Below, piece by piece: positions 1 to 29,620 of a DNA stretch of 64,000 nt. Under the pieces are notes generated by a model. That model did not search any database and had not been told where the DNA came from. It saw only the letters and a program-made list of their open reading frames with translations. The position numbers and the translations under genes are program-made. This DNA comes from Diogma glabrata (Eukaryota; Arthropoda; Insecta; Diptera; Cylindrotomidae), in the NCBI GenBank assembly GCA_963693315.1, contig OY856188.1, forward strand, positions 187,633,930 through 187,697,929, read 5' to 3'. Numbering within the stretch: position 1 is the stretch's first letter; each line of letters starts with the position of its first letter.

Positions 1-176
1 TCAAATTCAGATTTCAGATTTCTAAAAAAGAAATATCAGTTTTGATTAAGTTTTTGAATGGGTATGACGTTACGTAAATTCTTGATATATTTTAACACAA
101 CGTAAATTATTTTACGTAAAATAAATATTTTTATTTCATACTGATATCTAAAACGACATTTTTCGGATCATTTGTA

Positions 177-336
177 GTACAAAAAGTTGAACTTTAATGT
201 CCTAGGACTTTATAAAATTTTATAAAGTCCTAGGACGTTAAAGTTCAACTTTTTGTACCATAAACGTTGAACTTTAACGACCTAGGACTTTATAAAATTT
301 TATAAAGTCCTAGGACGTTAAAGTTCAACTTTTTGA
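177..336. repeat. Two adjacent 80-bp near-perfect palindromes
   Basis: The first palindrome covers 177-258, centred between 217 and 218, with 41-bp arms and one mismatch. The second covers about 266-329, centred between 297 and 298, with one mismatch. The two are also direct repeats of each other at 80-bp spacing. Each arm carries cctaggactttataaaa at the centre side. This could be a dimerised foldback MITE or a cruciform-forming satellite unit. No coding is seen. Confidence 0.9.
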
Positions 337-679
337 GCACAGTTTAAAACTCATTTCTTTTTATTTTAATAAATTTCCAGTATGAAATAAAATTTTGTAT
401 TTACCTCAAACGAAAAGTGTTTTTAAAGGTACTCACTAGTATTAAAAACAACTAACTCGTAACAACAAAACAACTAGCTTGTACTTTAAAGTTTCACTTT
501 TCGTTCTAGATAAATAAATAACTATTATTAAATAGAATTTCAATTTCATTGAAATGAAAGAAATTTTTCTGTAGAATTTTGCTTTTGCGTCTTCATGCCC
601 TATCTTTTAAAACACTGGTATTACCGAGGGCAATCAATACAAAACAGAAATTCTAAAAAATAAAAATGTATAATAATAG
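337..679. other. AT-rich non-coding stretch
   Basis: No open frame with protein-like composition, RNA gene or clear repeat boundary was recognised here. Confidence 0.5.
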
Positions 680-1014
680 GTCCAGTTCACACAAATGTGA
701 GGTTGGTTTTTTGCGGAAGTTATTTATTTTTTTTTTAAAAAGTTATCGAATCTGGTTGCTGGTGTTAAGCATAGTAACTTACCAGAATTACACATCAATA
801 TTACATGTTTGAATTTTGGGTAATCTCAACGTGTAGAAAAATATAGTGCTCCTTTTGTGATATTTTAGCTTCAAGTTATACATAAAATAAAAAATGGCTA
901 ACAGCAATTTATGTTTAAATTTTATATCACAATTGTGAGGTTTGATCTAAAAACTCCCTATTTTTTTTGATTTGACAACTTCTGTCAAGTACCTCACATT
1001 TGTGACAAAGGGAC
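680..1014. mobile_element. MITE-like element with inverted termini
   Basis: The left end (gtcc, then cacaaatgtgaggt) is matched in reverse by the right end (acctcacatttgtg, then ggac). That gives terminal inverted repeats of about 25 bp around a 335-bp AT-rich interior with no coding capacity. The target duplication is not certain, so the superfamily is left open. Confidence 0.6.
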
Positions 1015-2369
1015 TCAAGGGATAAAAAACAAAATAAAAATGAAAAAAGAGTGTCAAGTGCGAATATAACTCGCTCGTCAAGGCTTCCTCGTATGTAATA
1101 AGTAAAAAAACAGTTTTGTTAATTTAGTTTCACGTTGGGTTTAATCTTGCACATAGATGTTTAGCTACGCAAGCTTATAAATCATGTATATTGGAAAACA
1201 TATTATCAATTCCAGACAAATTTATTTGTAGAAAAAAGTTGAATAGCCAGGGTATTGAGGGTATTTATTGAAATAAGCATTAAAGCCACCTATTAAACCT
1301 ACTACATAGTTGGAGGTAAAAGTGTCTTCAAATTTTTGCCATGGTTAATGGCGCAAGGTTAATAAAATCAGTTAAAATTGTTTTAAATATATCTTTTTCT
1401 TCAAAAATCTAAAAATCATTTCAAAACCAAACAACTATATACTAAAAGAAAACCACTAAAATCACAAGATAATAATTTTTCTAAGCAAAACAAAACATCA
1501 TTACAACTTAAACCAACTCTAATAATACTTTTTATAACAAGCATGAAAACCGAATAAGAATTAATTGAAGAAAATTAAAAAGAAAATTTAATTAAAAATT
1601 TGATTAAATTCAAAATAAATGAAAACAAGAAATAGGAAAAAAGAGTTAGAAAGTATTTGCATACCTCCAACCTTTCTCGTATTTATGTCTGAAAATGAGA
1701 AGATTTTTATTTAACATATAAGTATGCAGAAAGCTTTTGTTTTTAAAATAATATAATTTAATTTAATAATAATAAATTTTGTTTTATTTATTTACAATCA
1801 AGCTTATTTTTATAAGATAAAAACAATGAATATATTTGCTGTGTACTCGAATATGTATGATTTTAATTTTTAATTAGTGGTATTATGATACATGTTACAT
1901 ATTTACGCAAATTTTATTAAACATTTAAATTATGCAAGATTTTGTTTTGTTCATTTAAATTATTTAAATTATATGAGTATGAGATGGTTGTTACAAATTT
2001 GAGTTTCAACGTGAATTTTATTGTGTATTTTATACGTTGTCTTATCCAAACAGCTCATCACCGAATACTAAAATATCGGTACACCGTGGTGTTTTACGAA
2101 TATGATACCTACTTGTGGCATATTACGTACGGAATTACTTTTCTATCAAATATTTGTCCTTTTTAACCTTTTTTTTGTCCTTTTCAATATGAGATTGATA
2201 TTAAGATTATCGTTTATTTACGAGTATACATGGTTATGTATATACATGTAATCTTTTATCGTTTTAACAATAAAACAATTAAGCTACATAGTTTTAGTTT
2301 TCAAAACAAACAAAAGTGTGATTGCGAAACGCGTTTGAATTTTTAATTAATACAAATCAAAAAAAATAT
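1015..2369. other. AT-rich non-coding stretch
   Basis: Very AT-rich sequence. Short open frames such as 1942-2166 look like chance frames with no recognisable protein signature. No boundary or repeat was identified. Confidence 0.5.
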
Positions 2370-2920
2370 TACGTCACTGATGCATAGGCTAACTTCACCA
2401 CAAGTCTAGAAACAAAATGTTCTGGATATATAGTAAGCTAATATTCATCAAATAGTTCAATTAATGGCTAACGATATCACGTACTTCTAATTATAAAAAC
2501 ATTAAAGAAAGCTGTAGTATCGCAACAGATATAAATTCTGTTGTTCGAATAGAAAAAGTAAAAAAATGTTTACCGGAAGTTGAACTGCAGAACGGTTACG
2601 AATCACTGTCCCAAAAATTGATCATTATCTTCGCACACTAATTGAATCCTTTTTTCTTTTATCATTTCTTTTATCATCTAAGTTTTATCATAATCGCTTA
2701 ATTGCAATCAAATGATTTATAAAAAAATGCAAAAAAATTGCAAAACAAAAATTTTTACCGGAAGTGTAAGGAAGAACTGCAGTTGTGAACCGTATTAATG
2801 TATTACTTGCATAAGAGCTTATGTACCAAGATTCATACAATTCGAACGATTTTATAAGGAACATTTTGGGCACTGCGGGATAATTTTACGTAATTTTAAA
2901 CGCTGAAAATTTTATTTTTA
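2370..2920. repeat. Dispersed repeat related to 22.0-23.1 kb
   Basis: The motif cataggctaacttcaccaca followed by atgttctggatatatagt occurs here (from about 2380) and again near 22040. The recurrent accggaagt...gaactgcagaac block (2570 and 2758) is shared with 22150, 22580 and 22970. It is a degenerate dispersed repeat of unknown class. Confidence 0.6.
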
Positions 2921-3004
2921 AGATAGTCACCTAGATGTCCACGAACGCCACTAATATGATCTGTCTCTAGTATTGATAAAACTACTTCGTTATAACACTT
3001 TACT

Positions 3005-3400
3005 TCCATTACAATGAGCTTATTTCCTAAGCTATACCAAATTGAAATGCAGTTGTCTCAACCTCACCGTGCGGACCGATATGGCGAATAGAACTACGAA
3101 ATTGTTTCAACAGCTGAACAGGTACAGAACGATGCAGTTAAGACAATCACAAGTAATATTTATGTGAAAATAAAATATAGTTCAATTCAATTTCATGGAA
3201 ATAGTTATTAACTCTATTCAACTACTGTTATCTTGGATATTACACTTTATATTTTAAATAAACCTCATTCTGTTGTCATTGAAATGTTATTGTGTAGTTG
3301 TCCGAATCACGGTGAAATTGTTTGCAAATATTTGTTCTTTGTTTGAATAATAAACTGCCAACTTCGGGATGAGATTGTCATTACTTCAATTTTTTCTGTG
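3005..3400 (-). mobile_element. MITE copy, inverted relative to 40198-40631
   Basis: This roughly 400-bp stretch is the reverse complement of the element at 40198-40631. Shared blocks include ttgtctcaacctcaccgtgc and the tttgcaaat region. The right end (cttcaattttttctgtg, then TA) matches the other copy's terminus. The left terminus is eroded. It is a non-coding, non-autonomous element. Confidence 0.65.
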
Positions 3401-3518
3401 TAGCCTTCCTCAAATATTCTGATCAAAATGAAAATGTATATACTGAATTGGAATTGCTATAGGAAAATTTATTTATTATAGTTAAAAATTGCAGTTGAAA
3501 TTTATTTGAACCTAATTA

Positions 3519-4806
3519 TGGAGTGAGATCGAAAAAATCTTAACATATATAAAATTCAATAATTTTTAAACGGTTGATCTTAGAGTTTTGATTTTTTTTA
3601 TTTTAATTGATAATATTTTACAAATTACCGAAAAATATAACTTTTATAGTTCTAACCACTATTCATGAACTCGAGGACCTTTTTTGGTAAGCCCTCCACT
3701 AGAGATTTGATACTTGTTTCAGATACCTTTTGGAACAGTTTGCCCATCTCCTTTTAAAATCTTCGATATTTTGGGATACCTTTTTTGTGCTCTTTAAGTT
3801 TCTTTTCACAAGAGCCCAATATCTCTCCACTGGTCTTAGCTCCGGACAATTTGGAAGATTGGCCTCTCTGGGTACAAAAACTATGCTATTACTTTAGTAC
3901 CACTCCAGAGTTTTCTTGCCTTAGCGACATGATGCCAAATCGGAAGAAAATATGTGGACACATTGTGCTCTCTTATGAAAGGAAGAAGTCTTTTTTTCAA
4001 ACATTCTTTGATGTATATTTCGGTATTTATAGAGCCCACTGTAACAAATGACTTGCTTCTTTTGCCGCAACTGCATATAGCTTGACATGCCAGGAATTTT
4101 TAAGAAATTTTGTTTGTTTTTGGATTCTCAATTGTTCTTCGACATTTCCTCGAGCATTAGGAACATAAAAGTTTTGACCCGGAAGTTGCGTAAAATCTAC
4201 ATACGTTTCGTCGTCCATTATACAACATGAATATTTTTGTATGAAATTCGATTTTAACTTCCGAGCCCTACTTTTGGCGTTTACATTTTTGGCAGCATTT
4301 TTGTCTGGAACTTTTTGGACTTTATATGTTTTCAAACCTGCATTGGCTTTAACTTTTCACACCAAATAGTCAGAGGCCTGGGCTAACCGGGCCGCTTTTT
4401 CTAGCAGATGTGTTTGGAGATCTTTTCAATATGCTTTCAATTTTCTTGGCTTTCCCAATATCATGTGGTCCTTGTTTTCTTCCCGAACCAGGTTTCCTAT
4501 TGATGGCCAAATTCTTCTGAAACTGTTTAATAACATTGGAAACAGTTTGACGGCAGACTTTTAATTCTTTGTCCAATTTTTTGTAGGAACAATTTGTATT
4601 TTTTTGAAAATTTTTAATAATTTTAAGACGTACTTCTTTTTCTTCACTCATTTTGATCAGACTAACAACAAATCAACATGTTTGTCATTAAAAGTAATAA
4701 CTGACATATTTTTCAAGGATAACTAGATCAAAGAAAGTTTTAAATTTTACACCCAAAAAAAATTATTAGGTAAAACGTGTGTTAAGATTTTTTCAATCTC
4801 ACTCCT
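3519..4806 (-). mobile_element. Tc1/mariner element (about 1.29 kb), inactive
   Basis: Terminal inverted repeats of about 28 bp (ggagtgagat, then gaaaaaatcttaaca) face each other at 3519 and 4806. TA dinucleotides flank both ends, as expected for a mariner target duplication. The length is typical of the superfamily. The encoded transposase runs on the minus strand and is broken. Confidence 0.9.
3700..4651 (-). pseudogene. mariner-family transposase pseudogene
   Basis: The frame starting at 4651 gives an N-terminal helix-turn-helix region (KEVRLKIIKNFQ, then RKPGSGRKQG, the linker typical of this family). After an in-frame stop and a frameshift near 4335-4370, the next frame (4335-4027) carries KTYKVQKVPDKNAAKN and the catalytic block MDDETYV...LPGQNFY. 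A further frameshift near 4060 moves the reading to a frame with SFVTVGSINT. The C-terminal block near 3810-3860 reads NCPELRPVERYW, the family's third catalytic region. Mariner transposases normally have about 340-370 residues, so the gene is nearly full length but cannot make protein because of at least two frameshifts and several stops. The sequence resembles the maT-like branch more than classical Mos1-type mariners; that placement is an inference from the motifs. Confidence 0.88.
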
Positions 4807-5256
4807 TATGTCCAATTGTAGGAAAAACAAAAATAAATATATTATAAAAAAATTAAATATTTAGTAAAAGTCTTTTACATGAAAAACTGATACCGAATTA
4901 TACCGGTATTGATAATTTCGAATCAGATTTGTAAAACAACACGTTATACCAATATTTCCGACCTACTAGTAATCAAAATAATGAAATCAAATGTATTTAA
5001 GTTGCCAAATGAATGGGTACCTTAACAACATTTAACTGACAAACAAAATAATTTAAATGCACAAATTAAAACCATTTGCATTGCTTTATAAAGTGAAATT
5101 AAAGCTCTGTGTAATATAATACATGTGTTAACTGTTAAGTGTGAAATATAATAATATATCTATAACTATAGAAATAATCGAATATCTTAGCAATACGTTT
5201 TTATAAATATTATTTTTGTAAAATAATAATTTTACCAAATTAAAAATGAAACTTAC
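4807..5256. other. Intron sequence downstream of lipase exon 5257-5384
   Basis: AT-rich with no coding. It follows the GT donor at 5256, so it is intronic to the diacylglycerol lipase gene. The next downstream lipase exon was not found in 1-5256, so that intron probably continues past the window edge. Confidence 0.5.
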
Positions 5257-24467
<19,211 letters not shown>

Positions 24468-25109
24468 CTGAAAATAAAAATAAACAAAAAAATAAGATTA
24501 ATATTGGGTTTGAATTCAAGTCAAAATCAAATATTGGGTTAAAATTCAAAAAGGATTTGAATTTAAAGGATAAATAGGTTTTGATATTATAGTATACAAA
24601 AATTATTTGATGAAAAATAAACATTTATAAAGGAAAGGTTCCAAACATTGATACAAATATGTCAATAGGTATCAGATTTCCATCCTTTGAAATAATATTA
24701 CTCTAAAAATAAATAAAATGAATATATTATGTCCTATGTAAGCAGTTAATACCAAAACTTAACCAGATCTATGATAACCTTTCTTTCAATATCGTAAAAA
24801 GATCCTTATAAGGAAGGTATTAAAATTTATGTTATTAACTTTTTGGTGTTTTCCATAAGACCATGGTTTCAGAAGGCATTCGATATAAATGGATACTGTT
24901 ACAAGTCTTACAGAATCATTTAATTCGTGAAACTTATTTTTCTTAAACGGAGAAGGTCAAACATAAATATAAATAAGCCGAGATCAACAACATAAAATTC
25001 CAAACTTATTAAAACCATTCATCTATAAATAAAACATAGAGAAACATCTAGCGTTGTCTTTGGATACAGGTTTAACGTGGAATAAACTTAATTTTTCAGT
25101 ATAAAGCGA
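24468..25109. other. Probable first-intron sequence of the lipase
   Basis: AT-rich; no coding or repeat recognised. Confidence 0.4.
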
Positions 25110-26210
25110 AATAAATGAAGAACGACAGAAGTGAAAACTTAAAACTTTGAAATAACTGTGTTTTTATCATCTAAATATAACAAAATCTTTACCTACTTTA
25201 AGACACTTCCACACTGTTATTAACTGAGAAAAACATCAAATTCAATAAAAAAAAAAAAACAAAATATGAATCAAGAGAACGAGAGTAAAATTATTTATAA
25301 TATATTGTCATCAATTTCAGGGCTTAGCTTATTCGTACAATCAAAAACACACAAATCAAATATGACAAACGCAATTTCTTTTATTTTACTTAAAAATACA
25401 ACAAAATCTTTACTTACTATACCACATTTAAACCGAAAAAAAAATCAAATTCAAAGGAAAAAAAAACAAATTATAAATCAAGAAAATAAGAATAAGAAAT
25501 AAGATAATTCCTTGCCCCAAAAACAACAAGGAATTTTATTTACAATTATTAAATAAGCAAGTCTCCACAAATAAGTTTCAGATAAGTTTGTGTTTAGAAT
25601 ACAGCCAAAACATTTCTTTTAAAAACTGAAGAAAATATTAAGATATTCGAAAAATCCCCTGAATGCATTCTAAATTTTACTTCGTATTCACGTCACACTG
25701 TGCTAAAATACAATAGCAATAACCTTAAAAAAACTACACTATCGATAAATTAAAATACCGCAAATTGTCCACAGTCTTAAACCGTGTTTAAATCAATCTC
25801 TTGTGATGAATATGTCAACTTATATTTAACGAGAAATTTATATTCAAATAGTAGTTTTTATTTTCCTTATTTTATTTCACAGGAATGAATTTATGGAAAA
25901 TAATGATGGGAAAATCAATATTTTATTATTTTTAGCACTGCCTGCCAAAAAATAATTAATTTTCTTGTTACTATACAAATAAAAATAATTTGAACAACAC
26001 GGAACAAGAGAGTAGAAATAACTTTAAAAAACTGCATTATCGATCAATATTTTAAAAATCGTACAACGAAATTTTTATGATTTTTATGAATTCATGAATA
26101 AAAAAACAATAATTTTAATGGTATTAAATAAATATTAATAAATATAATAAAAAAGTACCACTCCAGGAATTGAACTCTCGACCTATGGTAGCTCAGTCGA
26201 CCGCACACAT
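25110..26210 (+). mobile_element. Composite repeat element (copy 2, no long TA array)
   Basis: The left end, gacagaagtgaaaactta, then aataactgtgtttttat, matches 12130-12180. The right end, aattcatgaataaa, aattttaatggtat and a tRNA-like block at 26157-26205, matches 14215-14345. The interior lacks the (TA)n and ctctcacggtcgca parts. It contains a diverged tandem duplication of about 221 bp (caaaatcttta at 25181 and 25402). Confidence 0.6.
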
Positions 26211-26437
26211 TTAATACATTATGTTTAAACACATTTTGCGTGATGATGATCGAATATATACATTTTTCCACTTCAAAAATTTATGACATAGATATTTTAC
26301 AAATAAAAAAACACAACACGGAAGTGGTACACTGCCCACAGTGGTACCACATTTTCCCATATAAGTAATATATTTCTTCTGAAAACTAAAAACATGTTTA
26401 CCTTACTTTAAGTCAAGCTTGGGTTCATCGAATTAAT

Positions 26438-26570
26438 AGTAGTTTAATCAATGAGTGAATAATGAAGTAGTTTATTCTCAAGCAAAAGTTTAAAATTTGA
26501 GCGAGGCACGAGCGAGAATTTTAATTTGCGAGAGAATAAAATTCATTATTCACGAATCGATTACAATACT
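26438..26570. mobile_element. Foldback MITE, about 130 bp
   Basis: Imperfect palindrome: agtttaatcaatgagtgaat, aatga and ttattctc on the left mirror gagaataaaattcattattc and cgaatcgatt on the right. The loop contains gagcgaggcacgagcgag. Confidence 0.7.
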
Positions 26571-26638
26571 TTATTCTCTGACAAAGATTTTATTATAAAA
26601 AAGAATTGTGTATTATAAAAAATAAAAACATTTTCTTC

Positions 26639-26670
26639 AATTAAAACAATAAATCTTTATTGTTTTAATT
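26639..26670. repeat. Perfect 15-bp hairpin
   Basis: aattaaaacaataaa (26639-26653) and its exact reverse complement (26656-26670) with a 2-nt loop. Confidence 0.9.
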
Positions 26671-27683
26671 GATAAATCAAATTTCTTAATAAAAAAACCC
26701 TGATGATAAAAAACGCCCTTCTCATACAATCAACCAAGTTCAACTAAACGAAATAAGAGAATTACTCAAAATTTGATTTTTGAACAAAACTTATCAAAGC
26801 AATTGTGATTATAATTTGAAAATAATTTTAATGAAATCAAAACAATTTGACCAATTGGAATCATACCAATTGAATAAAATATTCATTAGGCAATAGGTTA
26901 AGTTCATTAGGCTATAGGTTAGAAAACAATACAATAATACATACTATTATTATCGAAAAAACATACAAATAAAGCTGATATAATTAAATGGAAGAGAATA
27001 AAATTAATTTAAGTTAACACTATATAGATTATGGAGCATATGTTTATTTATTTATTTAGGTTAGATAGTGAACCTTGGAATTGTACTTAAAATTTCACAA
27101 CGACAAAAGTTGCTATAATTCTTTGGTCAAGGAATACTGAACTATTGTCTATTGCCCTTTCAAATGATACCTCCCTAGATTAGCTTAGCTTAAAAATTAA
27201 CTTCATACTTCAGTTCTTACATAAACTGTAAGCGATTTTTCTTAAATTTAAAATCGAAAAGATTTATTTAGTTTTCAATAGAACCGACGGAATCAAACAT
27301 ACAGACACGTGGCCAGATAGACATCGAAGTTCATTTAGTTGAGTTGTTTCCCCATATTTGTAGCTTTTAAAGACATCACATGTACATAGACAAAATACAA
27401 TATAATTGACACATTTCCATTTGTAATCTTGTTTTTGTGTCCTTCGCTGAGCTTTTTTTTATTTATTTTACAAATATTAAGCTCAATTAACCTCAATTTC
27501 GTATTTTTTAATTTAAACTTTAAAATTCTTTTCTACTCCATTTGATGTTCAGAAAATAAATTGTTTTGATTTTTATTGTCTGTAGATTCTCTTTAACAGA
27601 ACTTTTATAAAATTTAATTTGTAAATAAAATATTCAGTTCAAGTTTTAAGCTCACAAGGAGAAGAAATAAATAAATAAAAAAC
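26671..27683. other. AT-rich non-coding stretch
   Basis: Nothing recognised. Confidence 0.4.
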
Positions 27684-27964
27684 TTAAAGTTCATCACGTT
27701 CGCCAATTTCTATGGTATAATTTTTAGTAAATGTTAAATGGTAAAATTTTAAAACTCCTTTCTTAACCAAAGTTAAGATTATGTTTCGTTTTATTTCAGT
27801 TAGGGATATGTGAAATCTCGCGACATTTTCTTGTTTTATGATTATGGTGGATTTAAAATACGTTGAATGGTATTTGTTGAAGATTTTATAGTTTTGGAAA
27901 AGTTTTATACATGGGTGAAATTGTAATTTGTTTACTTTTAAGCTTTCTAAATTGCTTAAATTTT
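27684..27964 (-). CDS. Candidate terminal exon ending in RDEL (unrecognised protein)
   Basis: A frame of 92 codons runs on the minus strand from a good acceptor (ttctctttttatag, exon from 27964) to a TAA at 27686-27684. It has no internal Met, so it would have to be a non-initial exon. It includes NLSNLESLKVNKLQFHPC, YHSTYFKSTIIIKQENVARF, EIKRNIILTLVKKGVLKFYH and ends IEIGERDEL. In DNA this AT-rich, a 92-codon open frame that begins at a splice acceptor is unlikely by chance. RDEL fits the C-terminal ER-retention pattern. I do not recognise the protein. It starts in phase 1 (two bases complete a split codon). It could also belong to a transposon. Confidence 0.38.
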
Positions 27965-28189
27965 CTATAAAAAGAGAAAATAAATAAGTTATTTTGTTGC
28001 AAAAGAATAAAACAGAAACGCTAATTTTACTTTAATGCTGCACGTATACGAAAGAACAAAATTGCAGGTGTCAAAGTTCAAGTTTCTGATACTTATTTCT
28101 AAATTGTTTACACGAGACATAAATTTTGAAGTCTGACATGTCGACACTTAATATCAGACGCCGATAAAATTTAAGTATAACTGAGAGCA

Positions 28190-28620
28190 AGATTATACGA
28201 GGCCTAATTCTTCGAAATAAAATGAGACCTATATGTTCCAATATAAATACACCAACAGAAAACATGGCAAAATGGGTGTTGAAAGAACTAAACCAAATCC
28301 CACCCCCAAAAGGAAAAAGCATAAAAAATTCATTACAGTTAGTTGAAGAGTTAAAAAATGTAAAAATAAATACTGACGAGATAATGGTGTCATTTGATGT
28401 GATAGCCCAATATTCCGATAGATTTATCATTAGAATACCTTGAAGAACACCTTTTGAAGCATAGCGTACCACCAACTAAAATAAAAGTTTATCTAAAACT
28501 AGTATCTACATGTATGGAACAAAGTTATTTTCAATTTCGAGATAAATATTATAAACAAATATCAGGAACTACGATGGGAAGTAAATTAGCACCATATTTA
28601 AGTAATATCATATTTTATTA
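28190..28620 (+). pseudogene. Penelope-like element RT fragment (plus strand)
   Basis: Reads MRPICSNINTPTENMAKWVL, then PPPKGKSIKNSLQLVEELKN, TDEIMVSFDVIAQYSD (the family's SFDV-x-x-LY block, here altered), and after a frameshift EEHLLKHSVPPTKI, YFQFRDKYYKQISGTTMGSK and LAPYLSNIIF. The order (fingers, SFDV, GTxMGSxLAP) matches the N-terminal half of Penelope-like reverse transcriptases. The YVDD region is missing; the fragment stops at about 28620. Confidence 0.8.
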
Positions 28621-28935
28621 AAGTTGTTTTTAAATTGGCTGGTATAATAAATAATTCTAAGATTTGAAAATTAAAAATGCACCTTTTTCTCAGCCTGTTT
28701 ATTTTATTTTAATTTTTATTTAATAAAATATTTTAAAACTGTTTACACAATATTTCGCCAAATTGTGGCATTATCAAATGTATGTATTAAAAATATTTCA
28801 CAAATGGTTTTTTAGACAAAAAATATATATATACAAACAAACTGACATAATTATTTAAATTTAAATGAAATTTTTTGAAATGAAAATGAAAAAATTGTTT
28901 GTTTAAAAGGTTACTACGAAATTGAAAAAATTGAA

Positions 28936-29560
28936 TTATTTTTTCTTTTTGAATTTAAAAGTGTTTAAAAGGTGTATGTAAGGTTTCTTTAAATTTTCTG
29001 TATCCGTCTTAAAATTTATTGAATTAGGTTTATCCAAATGAATATAAGCTGATTCGATCATTTCTCGTTTTTTTGTGTTTTTTTCTGAAGAAAGAATAGA
29101 AGGATCTTCTATATTCCAAATATGAAGATTGTCTATTGCATGTTGGGCGAGAGCTGTAGTATTATGTTTTAATTTAACATTACTTTTGTGACCATACATT
29201 CTCTCTTCTAATCTTTGACTTGTTTTTCCAATATATGTTTTTCCACAACAACAATTAATTTTGTAAACAATATCACATTTTTTCTTTTTGTTAATTTTGT
29301 CTTTAAGATTAGTAAAAATAATTTGTTGTGATTTGTTTATTATTTTTGTTGATATCCTCATTAAATTATTTGCATCATTTGAAATTTTTTTGATACTATC
29401 TGTTAAATTTGGAATATATGTTAAAGAACCAAAAATGTTATTATTCGAACTGGTTCCATCAGAAAGTTGGTTATTGGTCAATTGTGGAGTTGAAGGATGT
29501 TGTGAAAAATTTGATTTTTTATATTTGTTTTCAATAATTAATTTTTTAATTAGATCTAAT
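28936..29560 (-). pseudogene. Penelope-like element GIY-YIG endonuclease domain
   Basis: The minus-strand frame 29481-28936 contains KKKCDIVYKINCCCGKTYIG, then KTSQRLEERMYGHKSN, ALAQHAIDNLHIW and REMIESAYIHLDKPNSINF. VYKINC...TYIGKT...R...H is the GIY-YIG nuclease pattern found at the C-terminus of Penelope-like elements. A CxxxCG-type Cys cluster sits in front of the TYIG. Upstream (29560-29482) YINEMINILMNNNYPL links back to the RT, but a frameshift and stops interrupt it. It belongs with the RT piece at 31466-31900, from which it is separated by the inverted-repeat element at 29621-31443. Confidence 0.85.
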
Positions 29561-29620
29561 CTAAGGGATAATTGTTATTCATCAAAATATTTATCATTTC
29601 ATTTATGTAATTACGGATTG

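Noticed and set aside
3785..4051. 88-codon plus-strand frame
   Set aside because: Antisense shadow of the mariner transposase C-terminal region.
26157..26205. Functional tRNA gene
   Set aside because: Only a T-arm/B-box-like part is visible; no full cloverleaf or matching acceptor stem could be drawn.
28071..28475. 134-codon minus-strand frame
   Set aside because: It is antisense to the Penelope-like RT fragment, whose plus-strand reading has clear family motifs.
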